From the NCBI GenBank assembly GCA_032433595.1, contig JASWJB010000572.1, positions 1 through 15,385 of the forward strand: a DNA stretch of 15,385 nucleotides, written 5' to 3'. Below are positions 1 through 8,504 of the stretch, piece after piece. The translations under genes and the position numbers were made by a program. The stretch's first letter is position 1. Each line of letters starts with the position of its first letter. The notes under the pieces are model-generated. The model ran no database searches. It was given only the letters and a program-made list of their open reading frames with translations, and was not told the DNA's origin. Source of the DNA: Conoideocrella luteorostrata. Lineage: Eukaryota; Ascomycota; Sordariomycetes; Hypocreales; Clavicipitaceae.

Positions 1-119
1 GCTCTATCCCCAGCACGACGGAGTTTAACAAGATTACCCGGGCCTTCCGGCCAAGGGAGTACTCGCTGGCTCCGTCAGTGTAGCGCGCGTGCGGCCCAGA
101 ACATCTAAGGGCATCACAG
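1..119 (-). rRNA. 18S rRNA, internal segment downstream of the S1199 intron (3' exon, partial)
   Basis: Read on the minus strand, this is the conserved small-subunit rRNA stretch that begins CTGTGATGCCCTTAGATG and runs through the GTGCTGGGGATAGAGC block, where the window edge cuts it. It directly abuts the group I intron at 119/120. I see no obvious departures from the conserved fungal 18S wording here, unlike the upstream exon. The CCTTGGCCGGAAGGCC helix resembles Hypocreales and related Sordariomycetes as I remember them. The true 3' end of 18S, about 350-400 nt further on, would lie outside the window. Whether this copy is ever transcribed is doubtful, because its upstream exon is decayed and truncated. 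Confidence 0.93.
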
Positions 120-287
120 CATTTCTCTCAGTCTACATTATATCCACATGAACTCTGGCGGGCGGGACAAGTTGATCAAAGCCGGCATACAGCAGGGAAG
201 CAGCTTCGAAACCAGTTAACTATAGCATGGAAAGACAGCCGGGAGAGCTACTTATATCGTATATTCGTATTATTCTCACAGAGAATG

Positions 288-370
288 AGCGCCATAGTGC
301 AGCGGTTAAAAAATGCCTAAGTCCCCTAGGAATCTCCCAAGGTCCCCTGTTCGAGCCCCGCTACAGTGGA
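288..370 (+). other. tRNA-like remnant with A-box and B-box-like motifs
   Basis: The plus strand reads TAGTGCAGCGGTTA at 295-308, close to an RNA polymerase III A box, and TGTTCGAGCCC at about 348-358, close to a B box. The spacing suits a tRNA or a tRNA-derived SINE head. It does not fold as a functional tRNA: the would-be acceptor ends do not pair and the T stem is mismatched. It may be a decayed tRNA-derived element inside the intron extension, or chance similarity. Confidence 0.25.
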
Positions 371-566
371 TTTTAGGGATTTCAGGGCCCATTGGCCGCT
401 GTAACGGATCCCAGCTTCCTCTGTAAGACGGAACAAGCGACATGAGGCAGGAACCAACTGCACCGGAATACGCCACGACAACACGAATTTCTCACGGCTG
501 CTCGAAGACTGTTCTCTTCCCGTCCTTCGTCAGATCAAATTGTCATCGCCCAACACTTTGTTCACT

Positions 567-1298
567 ATGGCACCAAAAAGATCATTCAGCGCTCTCAGCT
601 CTCCGGAACCAGACGACTCCCCTCCCATAGTTGCCGTACGCCTCACGCCCGCTGCCCGCGTCGCCAGCAGCACGCTTGGCATGATCTCGGTGGCTGGTGC
701 CCGCAGGACTTAGGAACGATTGCGAGATGGCTATACAGACAAAAGTGGTCAGGGATACGCCGCTGCTCTCACGTTACAGAACGGTTGCTTGGTGTGCCAA
801 AAGGCGCCAAACAGAGATGTAAGTAACATCCACCCCCGTCCGCCTCCTGCCGGAGAACAGCAGGAATATATGCTAAGTGAGAAGCAGCAAAATGGCTATA
901 TTCAGATTGCTCCGGTCGTGTCAACACCTCTCAGACGAGCCCGCCGAGGACAACCGCGAAAGGTGAAGCCGCCACCGCAGAACGCCCACCGCCTCGCAGT
1001 AGTTGCCTGGCACCATCAGGATTCAGTACAACGTTTGCTCGACGACGGCTGGCACGCAAGCCACCGATGTGGCGAGCCGCGGTGCATCAACCCCGAACAT
1101 ATAACCGTGGAGCCAAAGTCCGCGAACGGGGCCAGAAAGGCCTGTCGTGACTTCCTCAAAGAGATTGTGACAGTCGTGGACGGAAAGACCTACAGACTAT
1201 CGCCCCTGAGAGACTGCCCCTGCAACCCTCCCTGCATTACGCACAAGGAGGTACGCGAAGCAGTGTTGGTGGTCGCGGATGATCGGGATTCTAGCTAG
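567..1298 (+). CDS. His-Cys box (I-PpoI-like) homing endonuclease, antisense to the host intron
   Basis: This gene encodes a zinc-binding nuclease that would cut intronless rDNA and drive spread of the intron, acting in the nucleus. The hallmark block is translated from about 1059: S-H-R-C-x4-C-x2-P-x-H, then N-G-A-R-K-A-C, then C-x-C-x3-C-x-T-H. It supplies the catalytic His (codon 1062-1064), the metal-binding Asn (1125-1127) and two zinc sites, matching the I-PpoI arrangement. A GCLVC motif upstream could give the remaining zinc Cys. The start is uncertain. An ATG at 567 is in frame, but a TAG lies at 711-713. A GTACGC...TTAG intron at 636-713 (78 nt) would remove it in phase 0 and give about 217 aa. 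A perfect GTAAGT donor at 819, with AG at 863, may mark a second, very short intron. Neither has a good branch site. The downstream part (714-1298) is open. Its orientation opposite to the rRNA implies its own promoter. Confidence 0.8.
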
Positions 1299-1734
1299 GA
1301 CGTAGACAGCTCTTCCGCAATGCAGAATACGTGTCCCTCTAACTGATGCACCTGAGCCAGTGATGATTGATGTGATAATAATGTAGACTTACGAGACCAG
1401 CGCCTCGATTTCTCAAGACGCCCTAACATACCTTGCCTTATCGGGGCTCCGTATGGAAGCATGGTTTTTTTCCCATGGGATTAGCACGTACCTTAAGCCA
1501 GCCCGCAGGCATAGCCCACCCCTTTCCGCGCGTTGCGACGGCCTGACGTTACCCAGGCTCGCCACAGGATCGGCCCGTTGGGCGTTCCCTGTACCAGGTG
1601 GTGTTGCCCGAAACAAGCAGACTTCGCTGCTCCCTTGCCCGATAAAAGGAGGGCTGCCTCCGCGAGAGTAAAGTTACTGGACTAGCGGTTATCTTTTTTC
1701 AGTGAGGCCCACTGTTACAGGCCTGTGTAGGTTA

Positions 1735-2445
1735 ACCTGTTATTGCCTTAAACTTCCATTGGCTTGAGCCGATAGTCCCTATAAGAAGCCGGCGTACTGC
1801 TAAAGCAATACGGGCTATTTAGCAGGTTAAGGTCTTGTTTGTTATCGTAATTAAGCAGATAAATCACTCCACCAACTAAGAACGGCCATGCACCACCACC
1901 CACAAAATCAAGAAAGAGCTCTTAATCTGTTAATCCTTATTGTGTCTGGACCTGGTGAGTTTCCCTGTGTTGAGTTAAATTAAGCCGTAGGCTCTACCCC
2001 TGGTGGTGCCCTTCTGTTAATTTCTTTAAGTTTTAGCCTTGTGACTATACTCCCCCTGGAGCCTAAGCACTTTGTTTTCTTGTAAGGTGCCAAACGAGTC
2101 AAAAAATAACATCGTCTGATCCCCAGTTGGCATAGTTTATGGTTATGACTACGACGGTATCTGATCGTCTTTAATCCCCTAACTTTTGTTCCTGATTAAT
2201 AAAAACATCCTTGGCAAATGCTTTCGCAGTAGTTAGTCTTTAATAAATCCAAGAATTTCACCTCTGACAATTAAGTACTGATGCCCCCGACTGTCCCTAT
2301 TAATCATTACGGCGGCCCTAGAAACCAACAAAATAGAACCGCACGTCCTATTTCATTATTCCATGCTAATGTATTCGAGCATAGGCCTGCCTGGAGCACT
2401 CTAATTTTTTCAAAGTAAAAGTCCTGTTTCCCCGCCACACCCAGT
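1735..2445 (-). pseudogene. 18S rRNA relic upstream of the S1199 intron, C-to-T mutated and 5'-truncated
   Basis: Read on the minus strand this is the central part of 18S rRNA, ending at AACAGGT beside the intron. It includes the universally conserved blocks around GGTGGTGCATGGCCG and the TACGACGGTATCTGATCG complement. Many invariant positions are changed, almost always C to T on the plus strand in CpA or CpG context. Examples are GTCTCGTTCG reading GTCTTGTTTG, AGACAAATC reading AGATAAATC, and CCGTCAATT reading CTGTTAATT. A functional rRNA could not tolerate these. The match to 18S stops near 2445, just past CACACCCAG. Roughly the first 700 nt of the gene, including the variable region that should follow, are absent. 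This is therefore a dispersed, degenerate copy outside the working rDNA array. Confidence 0.88.
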
Positions 2446-3967
2446 CGTTAGAGCTCACAGTCAGATCATGGCGCGTGTCATGATATCGCGACTTCTCAAG
2501 CCCATTGTCAGGTGACAAGATCGTCCTGCTGCTCGGCATGTTCCCTCAAGCATGTGCAGCTATTGTCCGTACTTGTTAAACGCCTGCTGCATTCTCGATG
2601 CTTTCCGTAATGAATTAAAGGATCCTATGCTTTATCTCTATTATGTACTCTGTTTATTGTGCCACGCGAGCATCTTCCACTTCCGCGACTCTCGTCAAAT
2701 GCAAGTCCAAAACTTGTGGCCGGTACTGCTCCTGCGGTGGCCATGACAGCTGCCACCCATCGGACGCCCTGCATCATGTTGAATGGAAGAAACGCCATCT
2801 TCAACTTGGCGAGGGCATATTTCGATCGGCGGAGCGACATGTGTCGGCGCCGCAGTCTATCTCGTCTCTGATCCTGCTTTCTGTCCAAGCGTGTAACTAA
2901 TTTGGTCAGGTGGTCGCGCATCCTCAACGCTCGTTAATACCGTGACATCGCTCATCGTCACCTTCACGGCAGCATCCAATCGCACACGCAGGCAGACCTG
3001 ACCGCAAATTCATTGTACTGCCAAAAGGTTTCTGCCCGGATGTCTGTTTGCCCAAACGTCCTCTTCAATTGACGCGATGGTTCAGACCTGGAACCGGACT
3101 GCCCATTAATTAATCAATTATATGTCTAGGAAACGTCTCGGCCGACAGGATTGCGGAGTTCTCGACCTTCGTCAGGCGATTGCCGGCAATGGCATAGCGT
3201 CAGCGTCAAGTTAATTAGGGACGACGATAACCAATAACCCTTACTGATGTGTTGGATCCCCAAACGAGCCCATAAGAAAGATCGTCGCTACACTGGTTAG
3301 TTCAACTGACAAACTTCCCCGCATAATCGCATTGTAAGTCGACTCCAAGTTCTTCCAACGCGACTAAGACCGTCTACTCCCACACCAACTATCACCGTGG
3401 GGTTACGGTGAAGGGCACCATGTGCATCACGCGCACGCGGCTTGTCGCAATGCGAGAAGCTACGGTCAATCTAATCAGTGGAATAGGAACAGGTCCTTGA
3501 ATTCTAGCTGCTTTGACGAGGAATTAGATCTCTTCTTGCGGTTCTAGTGATCTCCATCATTTTCGGTAAGTAATTCTGGACCAATTTAACCTGCGACACG
3601 GTTTTTCTACTTGGCAACCATAAGTTGATCGTAACTACCACCCACCCGTGTTGCATTATTAGTTATCAGCCAACGCGTCGAAACCCGTCGCTTCCGATTA
3701 CCGCGCCAATGGGACTGTCAAGAATTAACACCGTGTGCTAGCGTCCCTACATTTACGATTCGTTCGGTCGTTGACATTGGTGTGTCCCATTAGAGTGTAT
3801 GTTTTGCATGTCAGCAGGAACCCGGCCTTTGCAGGGGCAGAAGTAATAATGGAAGGTAAGTACAATGACGTAAATATAGGTCTTGGGTCAGCATACTCTC
3901 TCCCGTCTCTGAGTACCGGGCCAACTCGACCATTGTCCCCAAATATCACAGTCTTGACTTCGACGCA
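2446..3967. other. Intergenic region, 1.5 kb, no recognisable gene
   Basis: It follows the abrupt end of the 18S relic. The open frames at 2552-2927 on both strands overlap one another, have no recognisable motif and are not convincing. There are short AT-rich patches such as ATTAATTAATCAATTATAT near 3106-3123. The last few hundred bases should hold the promoter and 5' leader of the GH127 gene. A GTAAGT at 3856 could be a leader-intron donor, but I cannot support it. Confidence 0.5.
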
Positions 3968-6179
3968 ATGAGATTAATGAAGCGATTCGTAGCAATCCAA
4001 ATTCCGATTAGCTTGCTAGTCGGCGCAGTGTCAGGTAGAACTCGTACGTATTTCTCCCGCAGATCGCCTTTGAAGAGAAAAAAAAAATCATATCCGATGT
4101 TGAAATCTTCTTCTTAGTCCAACCATGGCACTATTCGCCCATACCCCTTGGGGACATCAAGCCCTCTGGCTGGCTTCTCGGGGAGACTCGAGCCATGGCC
4201 AATGGGTTATTTGGTCACGAACATGAATTTTACATCTATGTCAATGAGTCAAGTTGGTTGAACAAGCCAGGCACGGGCGGGGCCGAATACAGTAACCTCA
4301 ACGAGGCATTGCCCTACTGGTTCAACTCGATTGTGCCCATGGCTTACACCCTTGACGATCAACGACTCAAGGCGCAGGTGCAGACGGTTGCCAAGACTGT
4401 ACTTGGGCATCAAGACGCTGACGGCTGGATTGGACCCGAGGTTGGAGAATCAAGGAACTTCTGGGCGCGTGCGCCATTATTTTTAGGTCTCATCCAGCTT
4501 GCTGAGGCCGATAATCAGTGGGAGAAGCCGGTGTTGGACGGTCTGCAGCGCTTCATGTCCCTGGCGAACAAGATGTTGAAGAACAACAGTCAGGGCTTCG
4601 TGAGCTGTGGAGGAGGCGTAGACTGCTCTTGGGGCCAGGCTCGCATCCAGGACCTGATCATCACCATTCAGTGGTTGTTAGATCATCATCCTTCTGGGCA
4701 GGATTCGCTTTTGTGGGAGACTATGGATCTATTCCATGCTCAGAATCCGATCAAATGGGATGACTGGTATACGGAGTCGACCTACCCCAAGATTGTGAAC
4801 CCCGACGAGTCCCCGTTCGCGTACATCCACGGCGTCAATGTCGGGCAGGGTGAGCATATTCCCAATCTTTCTCCGCAGCTAGTTTTGTCCTCTTTGTCTC
4901 TGACTTCGATCCAGGTCTGAAAGCACCATCTGTCATATATCGCATCAACGGCAGCAACACCCTCGCACAAAAGAGCCACGACGCAGTGGACTGGACGTTC
5001 AAGTACCACGGCTCAGCGTCAGGGACGGTTCTTGCTGACGAAAAGGAGACGGGCCTTGCTCCATTTGCCGGCAGCGAGCTGTGCACGGCCGTCGAAACCA
5101 GCTACTCGTTGGCGTATCTCTACCAAGTATTGGGCAGCAATGACTTTGCCGATCGGGCTGAGCGCACCATCTTCAATGCATTCCCGGTGATGATGACGGG
5201 AGACAAGTGGGCGCACAAATATATGGACCAGCCGAACCAACCCTGGGCCATCAACACCACAAAAGGAGACGGTGCAACTCCTCCAATCTTCACCACCGCG
5301 AACAGTGGTGTCGCGACCACGCTGGGAATGGAGCCGCAGTACCCGTGCTGCACGGTCAATCATGGCCAAGGGTACCCAAAGTTCATTTCGAACAGCTGGG
5401 TGAGAGTGGGAGATAGAGGCATTGGCCATGCCCTCCTCGGTCCGTCGGGAGTAGAAACCATGGTCAACGGCAGTGTCGTGTCAATTACCTGCGACACATC
5501 ATACCCATTTGACAGTACCCTAACATACACCATCGACGCTAAAAGCGACTTTGACTTTTATGTCCGGGTACCCGAATGGGCTACAGGCTATGTCATCGAA
5601 GCCGTTCCGTCCGCCTCTTCCACCGAGTCGGCCACCACCACCACAACCAACTCGGGCTCCGAGAAGGGAATGCAAAAGATGACCCTAAAAGCAGGCAACA
5701 TCAAGGTCACATACAACATCGGCACCGACATACGTACCGAAGCACGATCCAACAACACCGTTGCTGTCTTCTACGGCAACATGCTCTACGCTCTCGAGGT
5801 CGGCTTCTCGCAAACTTCGTCGTACCCCCATACATATTATGACCCCAAGGGCCCCGAACTCATCGGTCTCCCTTTCAAGCAGCTACGTGACTATTATGTG
5901 ACGAACACTAAGCCCTGGAACATTGCTATTGATCCGTCAACCCTGAAATACCAGGGTGCTGGCGGTCAGATGCTAAACGATCCTATCTTTGAGCATGGCG
6001 CGCCTCCTAATAAGATGACGGTAGATGGGTGCGAGGTCAAATGGGACTTGTACATGGATTCCACTCCGAATTGGGCGCCGTCAAAGGCAGATTGTGTTCA
6101 GGAGCGGAAGACCTATACGCTGATTCCGTACGGCGCTGCAAAAATTCACATGTCAGATTTACCTACAATTAAGTTTTAG
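3968..6179 (+). CDS. Secreted GH127-family (DUF1680-type) glycosidase, putative beta-L-arabinofuranosidase
   Basis: Members of this family remove beta-L-arabinofuranose from glycans using a zinc-bound cysteine nucleophile. The model has three exons: 3968-4043, 4118-4849 and 4915-6179, giving 690 aa. Exon 1 encodes a signal peptide (basic MRLMKR, then a hydrophobic stretch ending near VGAVSG), implying secretion. Intron 1 (4044-4117, GTACGT...TTAG) is inferred. It joins in frame to [10 protein letters not shown], the family's N-terminal signature, which lies upstream of the first internal ATG (4195). A weaker donor at 4035 also stays in frame. Intron 2 (4850-4914, GTGAGC...CCAG, CTGAC branch site) is clear and restores [12 protein letters not shown]. 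The putative zinc/nucleophile residues are Glu324 and Cys326 (S-E-L-C-T) and Cys414-Cys415 (Y-P-C-C-T), in the order and approximate spacing of the characterised bacterial enzyme. A Ser/Thr-rich insert ([11 protein letters not shown]) is near residue 500. GH146 or another related specificity is possible. Confidence 0.87.
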
Positions 6180-6217
6180 TTCTAGTTCCAGTTCTTGTCA
6201 TACATGTCTGCCTCGTC

Positions 6218-6223
6218 AATAAA
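6218..6223 (+). terminator. Polyadenylation signal AATAAA of the GH127 gene
   Basis: An exact AATAAA lies 39 nt after the TAG stop at 6177-6179, in the usual position for a fungal 3'-end signal. Confidence 0.55.
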
Positions 6224-7389
6224 GCTTCTGTTTGCGGACTTTATCCGAAAATTGAACCGTTTCGACAGCGACAAACAACACCTAGTCAGCTTCTCCGCAT
6301 ATCCGGCTTGTTGGTCATACAAACTGTAGGAGCGGGTCTTCTATCCGCCTCGATGCCTTTTACATGCTCACTCAACAGGTGGTTTGAAAAGGGCGCAAAA
6401 TGTGTGGGTGCAAATATCGCTCTTGTGCTGGCTGCGTTTACTGTATGGCGCAGAACTTCTCTCCCGATCATACAGAAAATGCAACGCAGTGGGTCGAAAG
6501 ACCGTTGTCATATAACAGTCAAAGTTAAAGTCGTTGACAAATCTGTGGCTTGTGCTCTGTACACAATAACAACTCCATGGGCCATTGTCAGCCATCCATT
6601 CCCCTGTCCAAATCCTTGATACAGATTCTTCTTCTGGCCCAACCAACACGCCACAGCGCGGGACAACTCACCACAACTCACCAAAACTCCCTCATTTATC
6701 CCGCACTTTTCTGAGCATCGCGGCCCATCATTGTACCCTGACCGGACAGCATCACATCAGACCACACAGGACAGAACTGGTAGCGCTTCCAACCACCCCA
6801 AGAAACACGATTACTTGTCCAAGGTATGCAGAGCATGACTAGCAATAAGCACTGTAGTTACGCATAGCCCTCGTCACTTTCCCTGTCCGCCTGCTCGTGC
6901 ATTAGCGTGCTAGGCTGCATCTCTTTCACACTGCGTACTCCGTGTAACTCCAGCCAATCGATGGTCTACATACCTGTCGCGGCCTCGACCGCAAACCCTG
7001 GCTCGAGCTTGTGGTGCACGAACTCAGTCAGCAGATTGAGGATTGTGCTTTGAATCGTTCTCTTCAGTCCCAGTCCCACACTTATACAGGCTTATCGCGA
7101 GCCATGCCGGCTCTCATGCGCAATCTTTTCGAAAGAAAGTAGAATTGCGCGGAGCATACTCCTTGGTAGGTTGACAACATGATTTTGAATATAAATGTCA
7201 TAGGCTATGAGAAATGCATTATTCCACGCTATTGATGCGGAGCCTCGCCTTTTGCTGTATTTTGTGGCAAGAACAGTTGTTAGCGAGCCTTTGTACTACC
7301 ACTATGGGATGATATTACCATAGACATACACTGGTAGCTACACTCTCTCCTAAAGTAGTTTGTCCCTCTTGAGATAACGCATCAGTCAA
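6224..7389. other. Intergenic region downstream of the GH127 gene, no gene seen
   Basis: The small open frames at 6286-6842 overlap on both strands, share no motif with known families and lack convincing splice sites. A TACTCCGTG element at 6936-6944 is a one-base variant of the repeat found further right. Otherwise I see nothing here. Confidence 0.5.
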
Positions 7390-7406
7390 TACGGAGTACG
7401 GAGTAC
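7390..7406 (+). repeat. TACGGAG tandem motif, copy 1
   Basis: The sequence TACGGAGTACGGAGTAC is two and a half copies of a 7-bp unit. The same 16-bp string occurs at 9423-9438, and single TACTCCGTA/TACTCCGTG units occur at 6936, 9284 and 9655. Its function is unknown. Confidence 0.6.
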
Positions 7407-7467
7407 AAGCAGCTACTATTGGACACCAGACCCATGTCCTTGATAAGAACCACTTTTGTTCTGCATC

Positions 7468-7571
7468 AATGAACGAGCCGTCTTGGAGCCGATCATGTCC
7501 GATACCCGCAGCACGATTTCTAGCTCTCTGAAAATATGGTGTAACACGTCTTGAGACACGGCTCGTTCATT
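7468..7571. repeat. 14-bp perfect inverted repeat with 76-nt spacer
   Basis: Bases 7468-7481 (AATGAACGAGCCGT) are the exact reverse complement of 7558-7571. The arms do not extend further on either side. It lies at the left edge of a coding-like segment. It may be a small hairpin or the ends of a degraded element, and I see no target-site duplication. Confidence 0.55.
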
Positions 7572-7931
7572 TAAACGATGTAACATTCGCGGCGGAATGC
7601 GACACACCATCTCTGGTTATTAAAAGGCTCAGTGGACCGGAATTGCATCACGAAGCCGTCATTACTCGCCAAGTGCGTAAAATGAATGCCATGGTGACTC
7701 CTTTAGGGAGTCCAGTCTCTTGTGGAGTCTTAGTTGATGCACCTGCAGTCCATTTAGATCCAACCAATGCCCAGTTTGTCGAAGATTTGCATGACGTCTT
7801 GCATCATTTTAGGTAACTTTACCACAGGCATACCATTTGAGGGTTGTTATGGCAGACTGGAGAGTTTGAGGCAAAAGAAGTTGGTTCCCAGGCCCTGCAG
7901 CGGGTGACCTGGCAACCCAAGCATTTGCTGC
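7532..7931 (+). pseudogene. Coding-like relic of unknown family, broken by stop codons and a frameshift
   Basis: From 7532 (just after TGA 7529-7531) to 7813 one frame stays open for 94 codons and reads like real protein. It includes the stretches LVHLNDVTFAAECDTPSL, ITRQVRKMNAMVTPLG and FVEDLHDVLHHFR. It then meets TAA at 7814, but a neighbouring frame continues sensibly as GNFTTGIPFEGCYGRLESL to a TGA near 7903. No start codon with good context and no complete intron is visible. The first TGA, the terminal TAA and the required frame change suggest a decayed gene or a fragment of one. The family is not recognised, so no function is proposed. An overlapping minus-strand open frame (7416-7610, 64 aa) is the main alternative. 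Confidence 0.35.
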
Positions 7932-8285
7932 ATGTGATTTGTTGGTTGCTCAATCAACCAAGTCACTTTGATAGTTGAGCCTTAGATGTATAGCAGCTAT
8001 TCGACACGAATGCATCATCAATCAGACAGGCAGCTCGTGTGCTTTCTGCGGCATTTTTCTCACCATAAGGCGATTTGTACGGACTTTTGGGGGCCGTTGG
8101 TCCCTCCTGAGAGCTTCCTCAATTCATAGTGACAAGTGTCTCCGATGCGCGACATCTTTTCTTCTGGCATAGCAGACATGCGCACACCTTGAAGGTATCC
8201 TGGATTCTACCGGTTCCAACTATGCACGACGAATACCCCGTTGAGGCAAATAGCACCATTGTGTTATGTCAATGAACTGGTTTAG
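7932..8285. other. Interval between two coding-like relics, nothing supportable
   Basis: Short open stretches exist in several frames (for example about 7975-8172, which opens with TTG rather than ATG), each stopped within about 65 codons. They may belong to the same decayed locus as the flanking segments, but no motif or splice pair supports that. Confidence 0.35.
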
Positions 8286-8504
8286 TTTGGCAAATGCCAC
8301 AGGTATAGCTTTACGCTTTGTACAACCTCTACCAACATAACTGGAGAAGCCTTCAGAAGATACAACGTGGCATTCAAATGCCGAGCTATCAAAAACGTCA
8401 ATGTCAACGTCAGCGTCGGTTTCGAGTCTCTTGGCTTTCGGGCCAAGTTCGAATGGTCTTTGGTCTACGACGTCCTGAAGAGGCGGCTAGTGCTTGGAGC
8501 GTTT
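8286..8504 (+). pseudogene. Coding-like fragment of unknown family, possible decayed exon
   Basis: A frame opens immediately after a TTTAG that could serve as a splice acceptor (ending 8285) and runs 73 codons to TGA 8505-8507. It includes GEAFRRYNVAFKCRAIKNV and GFESLGFRAKFEWSLVYDVL, whose alternating residues look like real beta-rich protein. Just beyond the stop, at a TTTT run, a one-base shift reopens the frame as EERHLIPN up to a fungal-type intron. That intron is 8530-8583, GTGAGT donor, ACTGAT branch-like site, TTGTCAG acceptor, 54 nt. No family is recognised. It is best read as a remnant exon with a frameshift, or as a gene whose model I cannot complete. Confidence 0.35.

Larger units (their letters stand above)
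130..1389. repeat. Inverted repeat bounding the endonuclease-bearing extension of the intron
   Basis: Plus-strand bases 130-141 (AGTCTACATTAT) are the exact reverse complement of 1378-1389. With one gap and a few mismatches the match continues inward about 10 more bases on each side (a CACAT block). In the intron RNA this would form a stable stem, most simply a P9-type peripheral helix, with the whole antisense gene in its loop. It could equally be the terminal repeat of an inserted element. I favour the stem, because the catalytic core lies entirely outside it. Confidence 0.6.
120..1734 (-). mobile_element. Group I self-splicing intron in 18S rRNA, site S1199, carrying an antisense homing endonuclease gene
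   Basis: The 18S sequence is interrupted exactly between AACAGGT and CTGTGATGCCC, the position called S1199 in E. coli numbering. On the minus strand the upstream exon end ACAGGU (1740-1735) pairs with the internal guide GCCUGU (1722-1717), leaving the typical U.G pair at the 5' splice site. The adjacent CACAG (1727-1723) pairs perfectly with the downstream exon start CUGUG as P10. The last intron base is G (c at 120 on the plus strand). A compact core of about 345 nt (1734-1390) includes a GGGAACGCCC-like segment and a P8-like hairpin, CATGG/CCATG, around a GAAAAAAA loop (1460-1477). The remaining 1.27 kb is a peripheral extension holding the endonuclease gene. It is closed at its base by an exact 12-bp pairing of 1378-1389 with 130-141. 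The subgroup (IE or IC1) is not assigned. Confidence 0.93.

Noticed and set aside
288..370. A functional tRNA gene
   Set aside because: The boxes are present, but acceptor, D and T stems do not pair, so it is listed only as a tRNA-like remnant.
442..630. 62-aa plus-strand open frame with an ATG
   Set aside because: It is in another frame from the endonuclease and has no motif. The ATG at 567, in the endonuclease frame, is the better start.
1413..1671. Open frames on both strands (67 and 72 aa)
   Set aside because: They lie inside the catalytic core of the group I intron, which explains the sequence; no protein motif is seen.
2625..2927. 100-aa minus-strand open frame, basic N-terminus then a hydrophobic stretch
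   Set aside because: It overlaps two plus-strand frames of similar length, has no recognised domain or splice context, and lies beside rDNA relic sequence.
4195..4920. GH127 model starting at the ATG 4195 and ending at 4920
   Set aside because: Family sequence extends upstream of this ATG, and the stop at 4918-4920 is reached only by reading through the intron 4850-4914.
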